64,000 nucleotides of DNA, taken from Terrimonas sp. Its GTDB lineage: Bacteria; Bacteroidota; Bacteroidia; Chitinophagales; Chitinophagaceae. Positions 18,001 through 25,373 of the stretch are shown piece by piece (the stretch's first letter is position 1; each line of letters starts with the position of its first letter). The translations under genes and the position numbers were made by a program. The stretch spans positions 35,544 to 99,543 of the forward strand of contig NZ_QCZJ01000021.1 of the NCBI RefSeq assembly GCF_003075435.1, given 5' to 3'. Under the pieces are notes generated by a model. The model was not told the DNA's origin, ran no database searches, and was given only the letters and a program-made list of their open reading frames with translations.

Positions 18001-18613
18001 AGAAGCGGCTGAATCAGTTGTTACTTTTTCAGTGGCTGATGGGTTACCTGCAGAAATTACTCTAGCGAGATTTGCTTCAGTATTACCGTTAACATCTTTA
18101 AAATTAACAGGTGAAATTGATGCCGCAGCTCATCAAAACATATTGACAGCAACAATAGAGAATAACAGCCAGGCTAAATATACACTTGAGTATAAATCTG
18201 CTGACGATGTGAATTGGGCGTTAATGGATAGTAAAATAATAGAAGGAGCTGCCAGTGAGCAATCTTATAAGTTTTATCATCTTAATCCCCTGCCGCAGGA
18301 AAATCAATACCGTGTTATGTGCACAGATAATGATGGAACTGTTAAATACTCCAATATTGTGCTGCTTAAGAATACACAATCTGCTGATATTACTATTGCT
18401 CCTAATCCTGCCAGGAATGATTTTGCGATTATGTTCAAGCAAAAGTCCCAGAAACCGCTGCAATGGACCCTTGCAGATGCAACGGGCAAAATTGTGAAGG
18501 CCGGAACTGTTTCCGGTTTAAGGGAAAATGTATCGGTGCGGAATTTACCGGCAGGCGTATATTACCTCAAGTTTGCCGATGGCAGGTATTTTCCGGTGGT
18601 AATTGCAAAATAA
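15077..18613 (+). CDS. Secreted polysaccharide lyase family 8 (chondroitinase ABC-like) with T9SS tail
   Basis: Large extracellular glycosaminoglycan lyase. Seen in order: signal peptide (hydrophobic core about 29-44, ending SVYSQ); an N-terminal beta domain; a helical catalytic domain; central and C-terminal beta domains (PL8 type); and a final about 75 residues APNPARNDFAIMF...LPAGVYYLKF of the type IX secretion sorting domain. The chondroitinase ABC catalytic set is recognisable: His453 and Tyr460 (HSAHYNAY, spacing as in Proteus ABC lyase I), Arg513 in NGRHP, and Glu603 in ATETYSSDNRYGRY. At 1178 residues it is longer than enzymes without the sorting tail. No SusC/SusD pair or sulfatase is nearby. 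An alternative start is Met12. Confidence 0.9.
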   Translation: MMGLPFSLCAPMWNRYKCLCFPGSRQFSYTLFLIIGILASVSVYSQPDFETSVPSNFTASKGSLSISDRHYRIGAKSLRWDWVAGDVLEVELTSAQASAINGGLFNYYQGHFQLWVHNETAAKDTFEIQFYNNKTVNQFHFRFNVNFEGWRKLLRSYMYDMLNGGSTNNVGTEMRIVAPASGSGTIYLDDLQFMRAYDFKQSDDVMPDLYELAPIKNNMISDFYYSCYYAPPLISFTQPTQQELAGLDSVRARVKRRSIGSAPTAAQLSSAVTQYNTYNIMVEGSAVKGKPITDPQEIGQMIGVFARSYVHNNNNDSKEKAINLLKLMFDSGIAGGSGFWFGGGYKGYNQMDFFSALINVDYFADASLRYNLWHWIKWSTGTGLAWKNESNGLFDTDDIYTLQDAFMAMILFSPDDATGVEDLKRLKVYLEKFLEDQKGLSDGIKKDGVAFHHSAHYNAYMYAMNSLITYTLSVLRKTPFQINIQAYYTLRKAAYAECIMSNKIYYANSLNGRHPFEVITYYNQPALEQLAYIGGEIVNQAFDPVVAAMHSRIYDYAPKIGGTSAEAFPSGFWQMNYSPLALYRKDNWVATIKGINNDFWATETYSSDNRYGRYQGYGALEILYPSVYGQKLKPSGMMLEGWDWNKPPGTTTIVYPYDSLSLKGTVTDISERNALNFAGGVKFGEPSETSSSDVLLQELQGEYGMYGLNFQQINYTITHSSTFTFRKSWFCFGKKIVCLGSNINNNRSWRNTITTLFQTSLSSTSTPVIVDAASKTAFPLSESLSQSDAHWVIDPFKTGYYILSGSNVQIEKKSQTSPDESGSGATTTADYANAYINHGNAPSNAKYAYVVIPNTTQSAMSDFSTRMGSSSTREFDILQQDEHAHIIQENITDAVGFSLFTTNTQLTSNTIVKANDVPCVVMAQIRNDTLRISVVNPDINLVNDQSVAVPITLRLYGGWLKAANVPAKYATLVSSEAAESVVTFSVADGLPAEITLARFASVLPLTSLKLTGEIDAAAHQNILTATIENNSQAKYTLEYKSADDVNWALMDSKIIEGAASEQSYKFYHLNPLPQENQYRVMCTDNDGTVKYSNIVLLKNTQSADITIAPNPARNDFAIMFKQKSQKPLQWTLADATGKIVKAGTVSGLRENVSVRNLPAGVYYLKFADGRYFPVVIAK

Positions 18614-18631
18614 ATATCATTTTATACCAGT

Positions 18632-18661
18632 AAAAGGTAGGATTTATTCCTGCCTTTTTTA
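18632..18661 (+). terminator. Rho-independent terminator after the lyase gene
   Basis: Eleven-base stem AAAAGGTAGGA / TCCTGCCTTTT with one G-T pair, a five-base loop and a T run, 18 bases after the lyase stop codon. Confidence 0.75.
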
Positions 18662-18708
18662 ATTTCTTCACTAATGCTTCACCCGGTTTATATTGCTGTT
18701 AAAACGCT

Positions 18709-18716
18709 TACCTTTG
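18709..18716 (+). promoter_or_regulatory. Bacteroidota -7 promoter element TACCTTTG (lepA)
   Basis: TAnnTTTG box 28 bases before the lepA ATG, in an otherwise AT-rich stretch downstream of a terminator. Confidence 0.6.
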
Positions 18717-18744
18717 CGCATCTCAAAAAAAGACGAGCAAGTAA

Positions 18745-20538
18745 ATGAAGCATATCCGGAACTTTTGTATCATAGCCCATATTGACCATGGAAAGAGCAC
18801 CCTGGCAGATCGTTTATTGCAGGTAACCAATACCATCAGCGAAAGAGAAATGATGGACCAGGTGCTGGACGATATGGATCTTGAAAGAGAAAAAGGCATT
18901 ACCATTAAAAGCCATGCTATCCAGATCAATTATAAAAATTCGCATGGTGAAACGTATACACTTAATTTGATTGATACGCCCGGGCATGTTGATTTCAGCT
19001 ATGAAGTTAGCCGGGCACTTGCAGCATGTGAAGGCGCATTATTGCTGGTAGATGCCACGCAGGGGATACAGGCCCAAACCATCAGCAATCTTTACCTGGC
19101 TATAGATAACGATCTGGAGATCATCCCGGTAATCAATAAAATTGATATGGATGGGGCGATGATTGAAGAAGTGAAAGACCAGATAGTAGAATTGATTGGC
19201 TGTAAACCGGAAGATATTTTATTGGCAAGCGGCAGAACAGGGTTGGGCGTAGAGGCTGTGCTGGAAGCTATTGTTGACAGGATACCTCCTCCTGAAGGTA
19301 ACCCCGATGTGCCATTGCAGGCATTGATATTTGACAGTGTATTTAATTCTTTCCGTGGTATAATAGTGTATTACCGTATTATGAACGGCGGTTTGAAAAA
19401 AGCCGACAAAGTGAAATTTGTAAGTACGGGACAGGAGTATGAAGCCGATGAAATAGGTATACTGAAATTAAAGATGACAGAGAAGCAGGAAGTGAAATGC
19501 GGGGATGTTGGTTATATAATTACCGGTATTAAAAACGCGAAGGAAGTTAAAGTAGGGGATACTATTACCCTGGCAAGTAATCCTGAACCGGTTGCCATCA
19601 AAGGTTTTGAGGAAGTTAAACCAATGGTTTTTGCCGGTATATTTCCTGTAGTTACAGATGATTTTGAAGAGCTGAGAGATTGCATGGATAAGCTTCAGTT
19701 AAATGATGCTTCATTAACATTTGAACTGGAAACATCACAGGCCCTGGGCTTTGGCTTCCGTTGTGGCTTTCTCGGGCTGCTGCACATGGAGATCATACAG
19801 GAAAGATTGGAGAGAGAGTTTAACCAAACAGTAATTACAACCGTTCCTAACGTAAGCTTTATAGCATATACTACCAAAGCCGAAAAAATAATTGTAAACA
19901 ACCCGGCTGAGATGCCTGATGTTGTAAAAACAGAGAGAATTGAGGAGCCATATATAAAAGCGCAGATCATTACAAAGCCTGAATATATTGGTAATATAAT
20001 GACGCTGTGTTTGGGTAAAAGAGGCATTTTGATCAATCAGAGTTATTTAACAACAACAAGGGTTGAATTGATTTTTGAAATGCCTTTAACTGAAATCGTT
20101 TTTGACTTTTATGATAAGCTTAAGAGCCAGACCCGTGGCTATGCTTCGTTTGACTACCATCCTATTGGTTACCGTGATGCTGATATTGTTAAGATGGATA
20201 TTTTATTGAATGGTGATAAAGTTGATGCATTGAGCGCTTTAATACATCGCAGCAGGGCGCAGGATTTTGGGAGAAAGCTTTGCGAAAAATTGAAAGAACT
20301 GGTTCCGCGCCAGCAATTCCAGATAGCCATACAGGCGGCAATAGGAGCTAAGATCGTTGCCCGCGAAAATATTTCGGCTATGCGTAAAGATGTTACTGCC
20401 AAATGTTATGGTGGTGATATAAGCCGTAAACGTAAGCTGCTTGAAAAACAGAAAGAAGGTAAAAAGCGCATGCGCCAGATCGGGAATGTAGAAGTGCCGC
20501 AGGAAGCTTTTTTAGCAGTGTTGAAGCTGGATGATTAG
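18745..20538 (+). CDS. lepA: Elongation factor 4 (LepA)
   Basis: Translational GTPase that acts on stalled or mis-translocated ribosomes. Seen: P-loop AHIDHGKST (residues 11-19), G3 motif DTPGHVDF starting at Asp77, and G4 NKID at 131-134. The LepA-specific C-terminus is present (about from residue 490: [21 protein letters not shown], then the Lys/Arg-rich [24 protein letters not shown]). The length of 597 residues is exactly typical. It has its own promoter and is followed by the accessory block on the opposite strand. Confidence 0.97.
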   Translation: MKHIRNFCIIAHIDHGKSTLADRLLQVTNTISEREMMDQVLDDMDLEREKGITIKSHAIQINYKNSHGETYTLNLIDTPGHVDFSYEVSRALAACEGALLLVDATQGIQAQTISNLYLAIDNDLEIIPVINKIDMDGAMIEEVKDQIVELIGCKPEDILLASGRTGLGVEAVLEAIVDRIPPPEGNPDVPLQALIFDSVFNSFRGIIVYYRIMNGGLKKADKVKFVSTGQEYEADEIGILKLKMTEKQEVKCGDVGYIITGIKNAKEVKVGDTITLASNPEPVAIKGFEEVKPMVFAGIFPVVTDDFEELRDCMDKLQLNDASLTFELETSQALGFGFRCGFLGLLHMEIIQERLEREFNQTVITTVPNVSFIAYTTKAEKIIVNNPAEMPDVVKTERIEEPYIKAQIITKPEYIGNIMTLCLGKRGILINQSYLTTTRVELIFEMPLTEIVFDFYDKLKSQTRGYASFDYHPIGYRDADIVKMDILLNGDKVDALSALIHRSRAQDFGRKLCEKLKELVPRQQFQIAIQAAIGAKIVARENISAMRKDVTAKCYGGDISRKRKLLEKQKEGKKRMRQIGNVEVPQEAFLAVLKLDD

Positions 20539-20700
20539 GGGCTTGAAACTTGAGATTGGCGGGAGCGTTTGTCGTTTCTGGTTGCAACAGGTAAGTTACC
20601 GGTACGGGCTTACTGATAGTCATTTGTTCCAATACATTCGGTAGTTTCTTCATTTTTGTTCCAGGCAATTTACAGTTCCTGCAATACCCTTTTATTATGC

Positions 20701-21195
20701 TCATATCGCCTTTATAAAGTATGCTAAAAGAAAAGCGGAAATCAGTAAATCAGTCCACAAGGCAAATTTTTCATTTATTCCTGAGTTTTTTTTCAGCCCG
20801 TGTTGAATGCCGGCAATGCCGTAATAAAGTCCGCTTGCAAATGCGCTTACAATTCTCCAGTCTGGTCTGAATAAAGAAACGATGCCAACAAGTCCGAAGC
20901 AAATATTGGCGAAGCCTAACTCACGAAGGATTGTAAAAATGTCCGCATTCTCAACGTGAAATATTTGTTTGGCTGTAAACTCCGGGTTTTTCACTTGCTT
21001 TATGCCTGCCAGGAACAAACGAAGGCCGACTGCAGAAAAGATGAACCATTTACAAAACAGTTCAAAAGTCAATGCTATATCATTTGCCAGATATTCTGCA
21101 ATAAAACCAATTGCCGGCAAAACAAAAGTCAGTGCAGTTACACTGATGATGTAAAACTTGTTTGGTCGATCTCCTGTATTTTTTGTTGCTGTCAT
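20701..21195 (-). CDS. Four-helix membrane protein, DUF6790-like
   Basis: Small inner-membrane protein. Seen: four hydrophobic segments, at about 16-35, 42-62, 92-110 and 138-160, with the conserved-looking FHVENADIFTILRELGFANICFG in the loop before the third. I believe it matches the DUF6790 family, but this is from memory. I use the ATG at 21195 (MTATKN, 164 residues) instead of the GTG at 21225. It is the first of a run of small minus-strand genes between lepA and asnB. The 160 bases downstream to lepA hold nothing I can identify. Confidence 0.65.
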   Translation of the reverse strand: MTATKNTGDRPNKFYIISVTALTFVLPAIGFIAEYLANDIALTFELFCKWFIFSAVGLRLFLAGIKQVKNPEFTAKQIFHVENADIFTILRELGFANICFGLVGIVSLFRPDWRIVSAFASGLYYGIAGIQHGLKKNSGINEKFALWTDLLISAFLLAYFIKAI

Positions 21196-21266
21196 TGTTA
21201 TGCGTTGGTTGGCCTTTATAGTCACTATAGAACCGGCGGTTTTAAATGTATCCTGTTATCATCAGT

Positions 21267-21401
21267 TTAGGGATCGAAGCGCTTAAAATGTGCTTTCGTC
21301 TCGTTATAAAAAGCCCCAATAGGTTGCATCTCCTCGATTTCGGTTAAAGTGCCGGATTGTATTGCTGTCATTGTTTTTGATAATAAAGCCGCAGTTGTCA
21401 T
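21267..21401 (-). CDS. Possible small ORF (44 residues), unrecognised
   Basis: An open frame of 44 codons from ATG to TAA reading MTTAALLSKTMTAIQSG at its start and ending KAHFKRFDP. It is in the same orientation as its neighbours and fills the gap between the VOC and DUF6790-like genes. There is no ribosome-binding site of note. It could be a real small protein or the tail of a lost gene. I do not recognise it. Confidence 0.25.
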   Translation of the reverse strand: MTTAALLSKTMTAIQSGTLTEIEEMQPIGAFYNETKAHFKRFDP

Positions 21402-21433
21402 TTTATGATTGTGATAGTGTGTCGTTTATTGTG

Positions 21434-21457
21434 AGCACAAAGAGCAGGCTTTGTGCT
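21434..21457. other. Perfect hairpin downstream of the VOC gene
   Basis: AGCACAAAG and CTTTGTGCT form a perfect 9-base stem with loop AGCAGG, 42 bases after the VOC stop codon on the minus strand. There is no T run, so terminator function is uncertain. Confidence 0.5.
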
Positions 21458-21498
21458 GACGAGGAAATAGCAGTTTGCTGCCCAAAACTATAAGCTGC

Positions 21499-21924
21499 TT
21501 AATGTGCTGCTTCAATTGTTACCTTCCACATAATTCCAAATTTGTCAATACATATACCGTAATAAGATCCCCAGAATGCCTGGTTCAATGGAATTTTTAT
21601 TTGTCCACCACGGGAAAGTTCATTGAATAGTCTGTCTGCTTCTTCTTTTTCACCGGCATGAACAATAAGCGAGAAGTTGCTATACGTTAATAGTTGGCTG
21701 TATGCTTCATTATTGTCGGAACCCATCAGAACTGTCTCCCTGCTGATAGGCAAAGAAACGTGCATGATCTTCTCATCTGTTTCCCGAAAAACATGCCTGT
21801 CTGTTTGGGGAACGTCTTTGTAACGTCCAAGATATGTAAAGTCTTTCTGAAAGACAGCTTTGTAAAAATTAAAAGCTTCTTCGCAATTTCCGTTGAAATA
21901 TATGTATGGATTTACGGTTGCCAT
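21499..21924 (-). CDS. VOC-superfamily protein (PhnB-like)
   Basis: Glyoxalase/bleomycin-resistance/dioxygenase (VOC) fold of the PhnB / 3-demethylubiquinone-methyltransferase-like branch. Seen: VNPYIYFNGNCEEAFNFYKAVF at the N-terminus, IMHVSLPISRETVLMGSD in the middle, and the closing block FWGSYYGICIDKFGIMWKV typical of PhnB-like proteins. The length of 141 residues is normal. Function is not predictable; such proteins are frequent cargo in mobile gene cassettes. The ATG at 21924 is clear. Confidence 0.85.
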   Translation of the reverse strand: MATVNPYIYFNGNCEEAFNFYKAVFQKDFTYLGRYKDVPQTDRHVFRETDEKIMHVSLPISRETVLMGSDNNEAYSQLLTYSNFSLIVHAGEKEEADRLFNELSRGGQIKIPLNQAFWGSYYGICIDKFGIMWKVTIEAAH

Positions 21925-22059
21925 AAACTTCTTTTAATTGCTCCTTAGAATAATATTTAAATAATTTATGTGGAAAAAATCCTCATTAGGTTACCGGAAG
22001 TTACGATATCCGCAGACTTTAATAATGTAAAAGTTCATTGTGAACGCTATTGTAAAGGA

Positions 22060-22190
22060 ATGTGGGCGATATCGCAAAGCCCAATACTCAGGAGGGCAGA
22101 GCTGTATACGAGGCCCGTACGTAAAGTGGTGTGGGAAATATGTTCCGTTACTTAGAATTAGAAGTAGCAGAGCCGCCTGCCCGATTATAA
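22060..22190 (+). mobile_element. Remnant 3' end of a group II intron (domains V-VI)
   Basis: The stretch GAGCTGTATACGAGG (22099-22113), continuing CCGTACGTAAAGTGGTGTGG, resembles the domain V region of group II introns seen in Bacteroidota (consensus recalled as CCGTATACGAGA..CGTACGTACGGTG). It carries the AGC triad at the base of the stem. It is followed by a 7-base hairpin (GTTACTT at 22147-22153 with AAGTAGC at 22162-22168), fitting domain VI, and by CCCGATTAT, a plausible 3' end near 22188. No reverse-transcriptase ORF lies upstream, and the domain V stem has mismatches, so this is a dead fragment. It lies inside the 526-base gap 21925-22450. Confidence 0.5.
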
Positions 22191-22344
22191 GCAGGCCTTC
22201 ATCATCTGCAATCATGCGCTGTTAATGTTTATCTATAAATCCAGGCGCAACTTTATTAAATTCTCATGAGTTTTAATATTCCAATCCATGATTAGTATTG
22301 AGAAGAGTTATTTTTCCCCCACTGTCGCAGATCTCCCGACCAAT

Positions 22345-22399
22345 GCCTAACATCGGCCTCCATAGGCGAAGCCTGCCCGGCAAGGTGGAGTTAACATCG
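22345..22399. repeat. Inverted repeat spacer downstream of the MORN-repeat gene (attC-like)
   Basis: CTCCA (22358-22362) and TGGAG (22386-22390) enclose an AGGC-GAA-GCCT hairpin. The direct repeat TAACATCG occurs on both flanks (22348-22355 and 22392-22399). On the minus strand the outer edge reads GTTAGGC, matching the GTTRRRY core of integron attC sites, and the position just after a gene is where an attC would be. The fold is imperfect, so the attC reading is tentative. Confidence 0.35.
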
Positions 22400-22450
22400 T
22401 TTTCATTTCTTGTCTTTCGGGTAAAACGAAAGCATAGATATTGTACGCCG

Positions 22451-23566
22451 TTAATTTTCTTTATTACGAAATAAATAATCAACCGGTATTATAATTTGGT
22501 TACTGTCAACGAGAATTGTAAAGAAAATATTTGATTCTATTTTGTTAGAATTGATAACTGCCGTTTTCCACTGTGTCATTTTTGAAAGTAAATTGTAAAT
22601 ATAGTTTTCGATATTTTTATCATTGATTGAAGATGCAATGTTTATCTCATCAATTTTATTTTTCTTACTTACTTTAATACCAACAACCAACCACTGATTT
22701 TGAACTGGTTTATCATATTTTGAAAGCTCGTCTTGAAGTTGTGGATAAAAAGATGAATGGATATTTTGGTTGTTATAACGCCAGACAGAAACTGCATTCC
22801 CTGGACAAACAACTGAGTTATCTAACAGGATAAGGTTTTCATTCCCATAAAAAGCAGTTAAACCAATTCTTGGCTTGTCAGTATATTCTTCATTGTTTCC
22901 ACCACCTTTTATAAAATCACCTTCATCGTAAGTTTCTATTGATATTGGTAAAGATGCATTTGGGCTGGCGAAAAATTTCCATTCACCATCTTTCTTTCCA
23001 TTTTTTATTTGCCCCGACGTTTTATATTCATCGCATTGCTTGTAAATATTAAATTCTGTTTCAAAGTTTCCATTCTTATCATGTACAGTTGCTTTTCCAT
23101 CACGTTTGTATGCTTCCAGTACTAAAGGCTCATTATCGGTATATTCATAAATCTTTTCAACATTTCCATTAGGATAATAAAAAGTCCATTTACCTTGTCT
23201 GACATTGCTTTGATAATTTCCTTCTTCTTTAAGTTTTCCGTTTTCATAGTAATAACTGGATAATCCTTCCAGATTATTGTTTAGCATATTTGCCTTTAAG
23301 TATACTTTTCCGTTTGTATAGTAATCAGTAAAACTGCCTGTAATATTTATTATTATTGAGTCCATTTTCCCTATACGATAGTAGGAAGCGCATTTCTTGC
23401 CAACAACAGTACCGCCACAATTGAAATAAATTTTTATGCTGTCGTTATTAAAGACTTCAACATAATCACCAATTTTGAAATTGTCGGGAAGCGTTTGTGA
23501 AGCCGCTGAAAGTTTAATAATAAGTAGTGAAATCGTTACCGCAACTTTTATGTATGTATTGGTCAT
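22451..23566 (-). CDS. Secreted MORN-repeat protein with TonB-C-like C-terminus
   Basis: I use the ATG at 23566 (371 residues), which begins directly with a signal peptide (MTNTYIKVAVTISLLIIKLS, cleavage near SAAS-QT). Then come several MORN_2/YwqK-type repeats of the form YYxNGKxxxEGxY (for example YYYENGKLKEEGNYQ and FYYPNGNVEKIYEY, about residues 75-200). The last about 90 residues (VVGIKVSKKNKIDEINIASS...MTQWKTA) look like a TonB C-terminal-type fold. Such envelope proteins are common in Bacteroidota; the function is unknown. The DNA is more AT-rich than nearby core genes, fitting an accessory origin. Confidence 0.7.
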   Translation of the reverse strand: MTNTYIKVAVTISLLIIKLSAASQTLPDNFKIGDYVEVFNNDSIKIYFNCGGTVVGKKCASYYRIGKMDSIIINITGSFTDYYTNGKVYLKANMLNNNLEGLSSYYYENGKLKEEGNYQSNVRQGKWTFYYPNGNVEKIYEYTDNEPLVLEAYKRDGKATVHDKNGNFETEFNIYKQCDEYKTSGQIKNGKKDGEWKFFASPNASLPISIETYDEGDFIKGGGNNEEYTDKPRIGLTAFYGNENLILLDNSVVCPGNAVSVWRYNNQNIHSSFYPQLQDELSKYDKPVQNQWLVVGIKVSKKNKIDEINIASSINDKNIENYIYNLLSKMTQWKTAVINSNKIESNIFFTILVDSNQIIIPVDYLFRNKEN

Positions 23567-23591
23567 TTTGTTAGAGTGATTGTGGATTGTT

Positions 23592-23824
23592 TTAACGGAG
23601 TATGATGTCTGGCGGCCTTGCAATGGTTCGGTAATAGCGAACAGTACTACTTAATTTTCCTAAACCAATGTCTGCATAGCTATAAGTCCCCAATGAATAA
23701 CCCGTCAGCAAACATAAAGACCTTTTTAAAATAATGTCTTTATATTTTGTGTATCCGTCACCTGTACCTGCAATGAAAAAGAAACAAGTGCCGACAGGAA
23801 AAGAAATAGAAATTTGTTTTTCAT
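23592..23824 (-). pseudogene. Frameshifted small secreted protein remnant
   Basis: On the minus strand an ATG at 23824 opens a signal peptide MKNKFLFLFLSALVSFSLQ but stops soon after. In another frame the sequence continues from about 23770 as AGTGDGYTKYKDIILKRS and GYSLGTYSYADIGLGK to a TAA at 23592. Joined by one frameshift the two parts would make a secreted protein of roughly 78 residues whose second half resembles small outer-membrane-like proteins of this bacterial group. A sequencing error is the alternative explanation. It lies in the gap 23567-23931. Confidence 0.35.
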
Positions 23825-23912
23825 TAGCAATGGTTCCGGGTAGTCCTCAAAAATTATCAATTTACCCATAATAAAAATGTTTTTCGCTGCAGTCCCGCCA
23901 TATAACCAAGCC

Positions 23913-23922
23913 GCCTGTTGTG
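23913..23922. repeat. Cassette-boundary-like 10-mer GCCTGTTGTG
   Basis: GCCTGTTGTG just downstream of the 23932-24507 gene. The identical 10-mer occurs at 24672-24681, downstream of the next gene. On the minus strand it reads CACAACAGGC. It is a shared mark at two gene 3' ends, as expected of related recombination sites. Confidence 0.4.
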
Positions 23923-23931
23923 TGCATGTTG

Positions 23932-24507
23932 TTATTGTCCAAACCCGATCGCTGACTTTCCTTCTCGCCCGAGCAGTTCATCCTTAAGAGCTTCATAGTG
24001 ATTTTCAGTTATGATCTCTCTGTTTCGTAAAAACTGTAGATTGTCAATCTGTTGCTCCACCGGAAGAGCACGGTCAATTTTTCCATATTTTTTCATGAGA
24101 TAGTTATTTGATGCTTCAATAATCTTATCTGAAAACTCTACGACATCTTCTTTATTTTTATTGTTGAAGTATAGTGTTATTTCGTCGCCAGTATAGGTTG
24201 CAATTGTCACTGTCTTTTTTCTATTCATGAAGGCGGTTAATACAAAGATCACTCCGATTGAAAGGAATATGACCGTTAGTTCTTCGGCTGTCCCTAATAG
24301 AAACAGGAAGCTAAAGACAAAAAAGAAAAGTCCAGTAATAACAAGGTTATTGTTTATCTGTGTTTGAATCTTTTTCTTGTTATGAATATTGTCGAATGGA
24401 ATTTCATATTCAATCCTGTCTAATAAACCTTTTCGGTCAATTTTTAGCGAACTACTAAGAATATCAAAGGTCTGCCTTGTAAAGCGTCTATTATTATTGA
24501 ATGTCAT
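23932..24507 (-). CDS. Two-TM membrane protein with PH-like and SHOCT-like parts, unknown function
   Basis: I do not recognise a named family. Seen in 191 residues: an N-terminal segment RFTRQTFDILSSSLKIDRKGLL that resembles the first strands of a bacterial PH-like domain; two adjacent hydrophobic helices (about 53-71 and 77-94) with a short turn; a beta-rich stretch TVTIATYTGDEITLYF; and a C-terminal QIDNLQFLRNREIITENHYEA similar to SHOCT-type short domains (find the helix-turn 'I-T-E-E-E-F' theme). It is probably an inner-membrane protein with both ends cytoplasmic. It is one of the minus-strand accessory genes between lepA and asnB. Confidence 0.6.
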   Translation of the reverse strand: MTFNNNRRFTRQTFDILSSSLKIDRKGLLDRIEYEIPFDNIHNKKKIQTQINNNLVITGLFFFVFSFLFLLGTAEELTVIFLSIGVIFVLTAFMNRKKTVTIATYTGDEITLYFNNKNKEDVVEFSDKIIEASNNYLMKKYGKIDRALPVEQQIDNLQFLRNREIITENHYEALKDELLGREGKSAIGFGQ

Positions 24508-24671
24508 AATTTAAATGGAAACAATTACACACAACGAACTGCGGTTTTGTACAGGTGTGGTATTCATTGAATGTCAGACCCAGAACAAAAGCCGATTGAA
24601 AAAATGTGATGAAGATAATAACTAAAAACCAAATTACTAACGTTCAGTCTGGAACCGAAGCTGTATATCGA

Positions 24672-24718
24672 GCCTGTTGTGGGGCTTACGACATCAGAGC
24701 ACATTTCCACAACCCAAC
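24672..24718. repeat. attC-like inverted repeat downstream of the lipoprotein gene
   Basis: GTTGTGG (24676-24682) and CCACAAC (24707-24713) form a perfect 7-base inverted repeat with a 24-base interior. The minus strand begins the element with GTTGGGT (24718-24712), matching the GTTRRRY core. It also holds the 10-mer GCCTGTTGTG shared with 23913-23922. It sits 26 bases after the stop codon of the lipoprotein gene. Confidence 0.4.
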
Positions 24719-24743
24719 GTTGCCTGCTGGGCTTACCAAACAG

Positions 24744-25373
24744 TCAGTCTGTAAATGCTTTCAGCAAAGGCTTTCTGTAATCGTGGTCCTTTTCGTGAAG
24801 CTCAATTATTTTTTCAGCTGTATTTATATTAAAAAACATTTCCGCATAAGTGTTCTCGTCACAATCGTCATTAAAAAATAGCTTGAATTTATAGTAACCA
24901 TTTTTATCAAAGTCTGTGTCTTGTTGGTTTAAAGAAAATACAGTAGCCGATATTATGTTCCTGGAAAAGGTCTTTTTCGTTGGTTCGTTATATAGATCAA
25001 ACAGAGCATTGATGAGTTTATCGCTTTCTTGTCCAAGTGAAATAAACTTTACACCATTTTTTACAAAGCCACTTTTTGAATTAATTTCTCCGTCAGAAGT
25101 TATGCCAAATGGAAGTTTAGAATTGATTTCAAATTTAAGTCCAACAGGCTTGTTTTTATAAAGTCCCTGTCCAACATAAATATTTGTTATGTCTGTTTTG
25201 CTGCTGGCCGTAATTGTTAGGAAAATATCACTAAACCCTTCGCTTATATCAGTCCTTGATGTAATGTCAGCAAGTTTTTGCGAATTGGTTTGCTGCTTTT
25301 TGTCATTGCCTTGTCCACAACCAAATAGAGTTGAAAAAAGTCCCATTAAAATTATTTGAATTAGTAGTTTCAT
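24744..25373 (-). CDS. Lipoprotein of unknown function
   Basis: I start at the ATG at 25373, giving 209 residues that open with a lipoprotein signal: MKLLIQIILMGLFSTLFGC with the lipid-anchored Cys at 19, followed by a hydrophilic GQGNDKKQQTNSQK linker. The rest is a mixed alpha/beta domain with no motif I know. The upstream TTG would spoil the signal peptide. A short inverted repeat (GTGTTG...CAACAC) lies just upstream, at 25382-25408, and could be another boundary element. It is the last minus-strand accessory gene before asnB. Confidence 0.65.
   Translation of the reverse strand: MKLLIQIILMGLFSTLFGCGQGNDKKQQTNSQKLADITSRTDISEGFSDIFLTITASSKTDITNIYVGQGLYKNKPVGLKFEINSKLPFGITSDGEINSKSGFVKNGVKFISLGQESDKLINALFDLYNEPTKKTFSRNIISATVFSLNQQDTDFDKNGYYKFKLFFNDDCDENTYAEMFFNINTAEKIIELHEKDHDYRKPLLKAFTD

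Noticed and set aside
20393..20704. 103-residue minus-strand frame at the 3' end of lepA
   Set aside because: It overlaps lepA antisense, has no motif or signal, and looks like a chance opening.
21961..22260. Full group II intron with reverse transcriptase
   Set aside because: Only the domain V/VI-like 3' part can be recognised; no RT frame with YADD-type motif is present in this gap.
24606..24881. 91-residue plus-strand frame across the attC-like spacer
   Set aside because: It is antisense to the lipoprotein gene for half its length and contains the inverted repeat.
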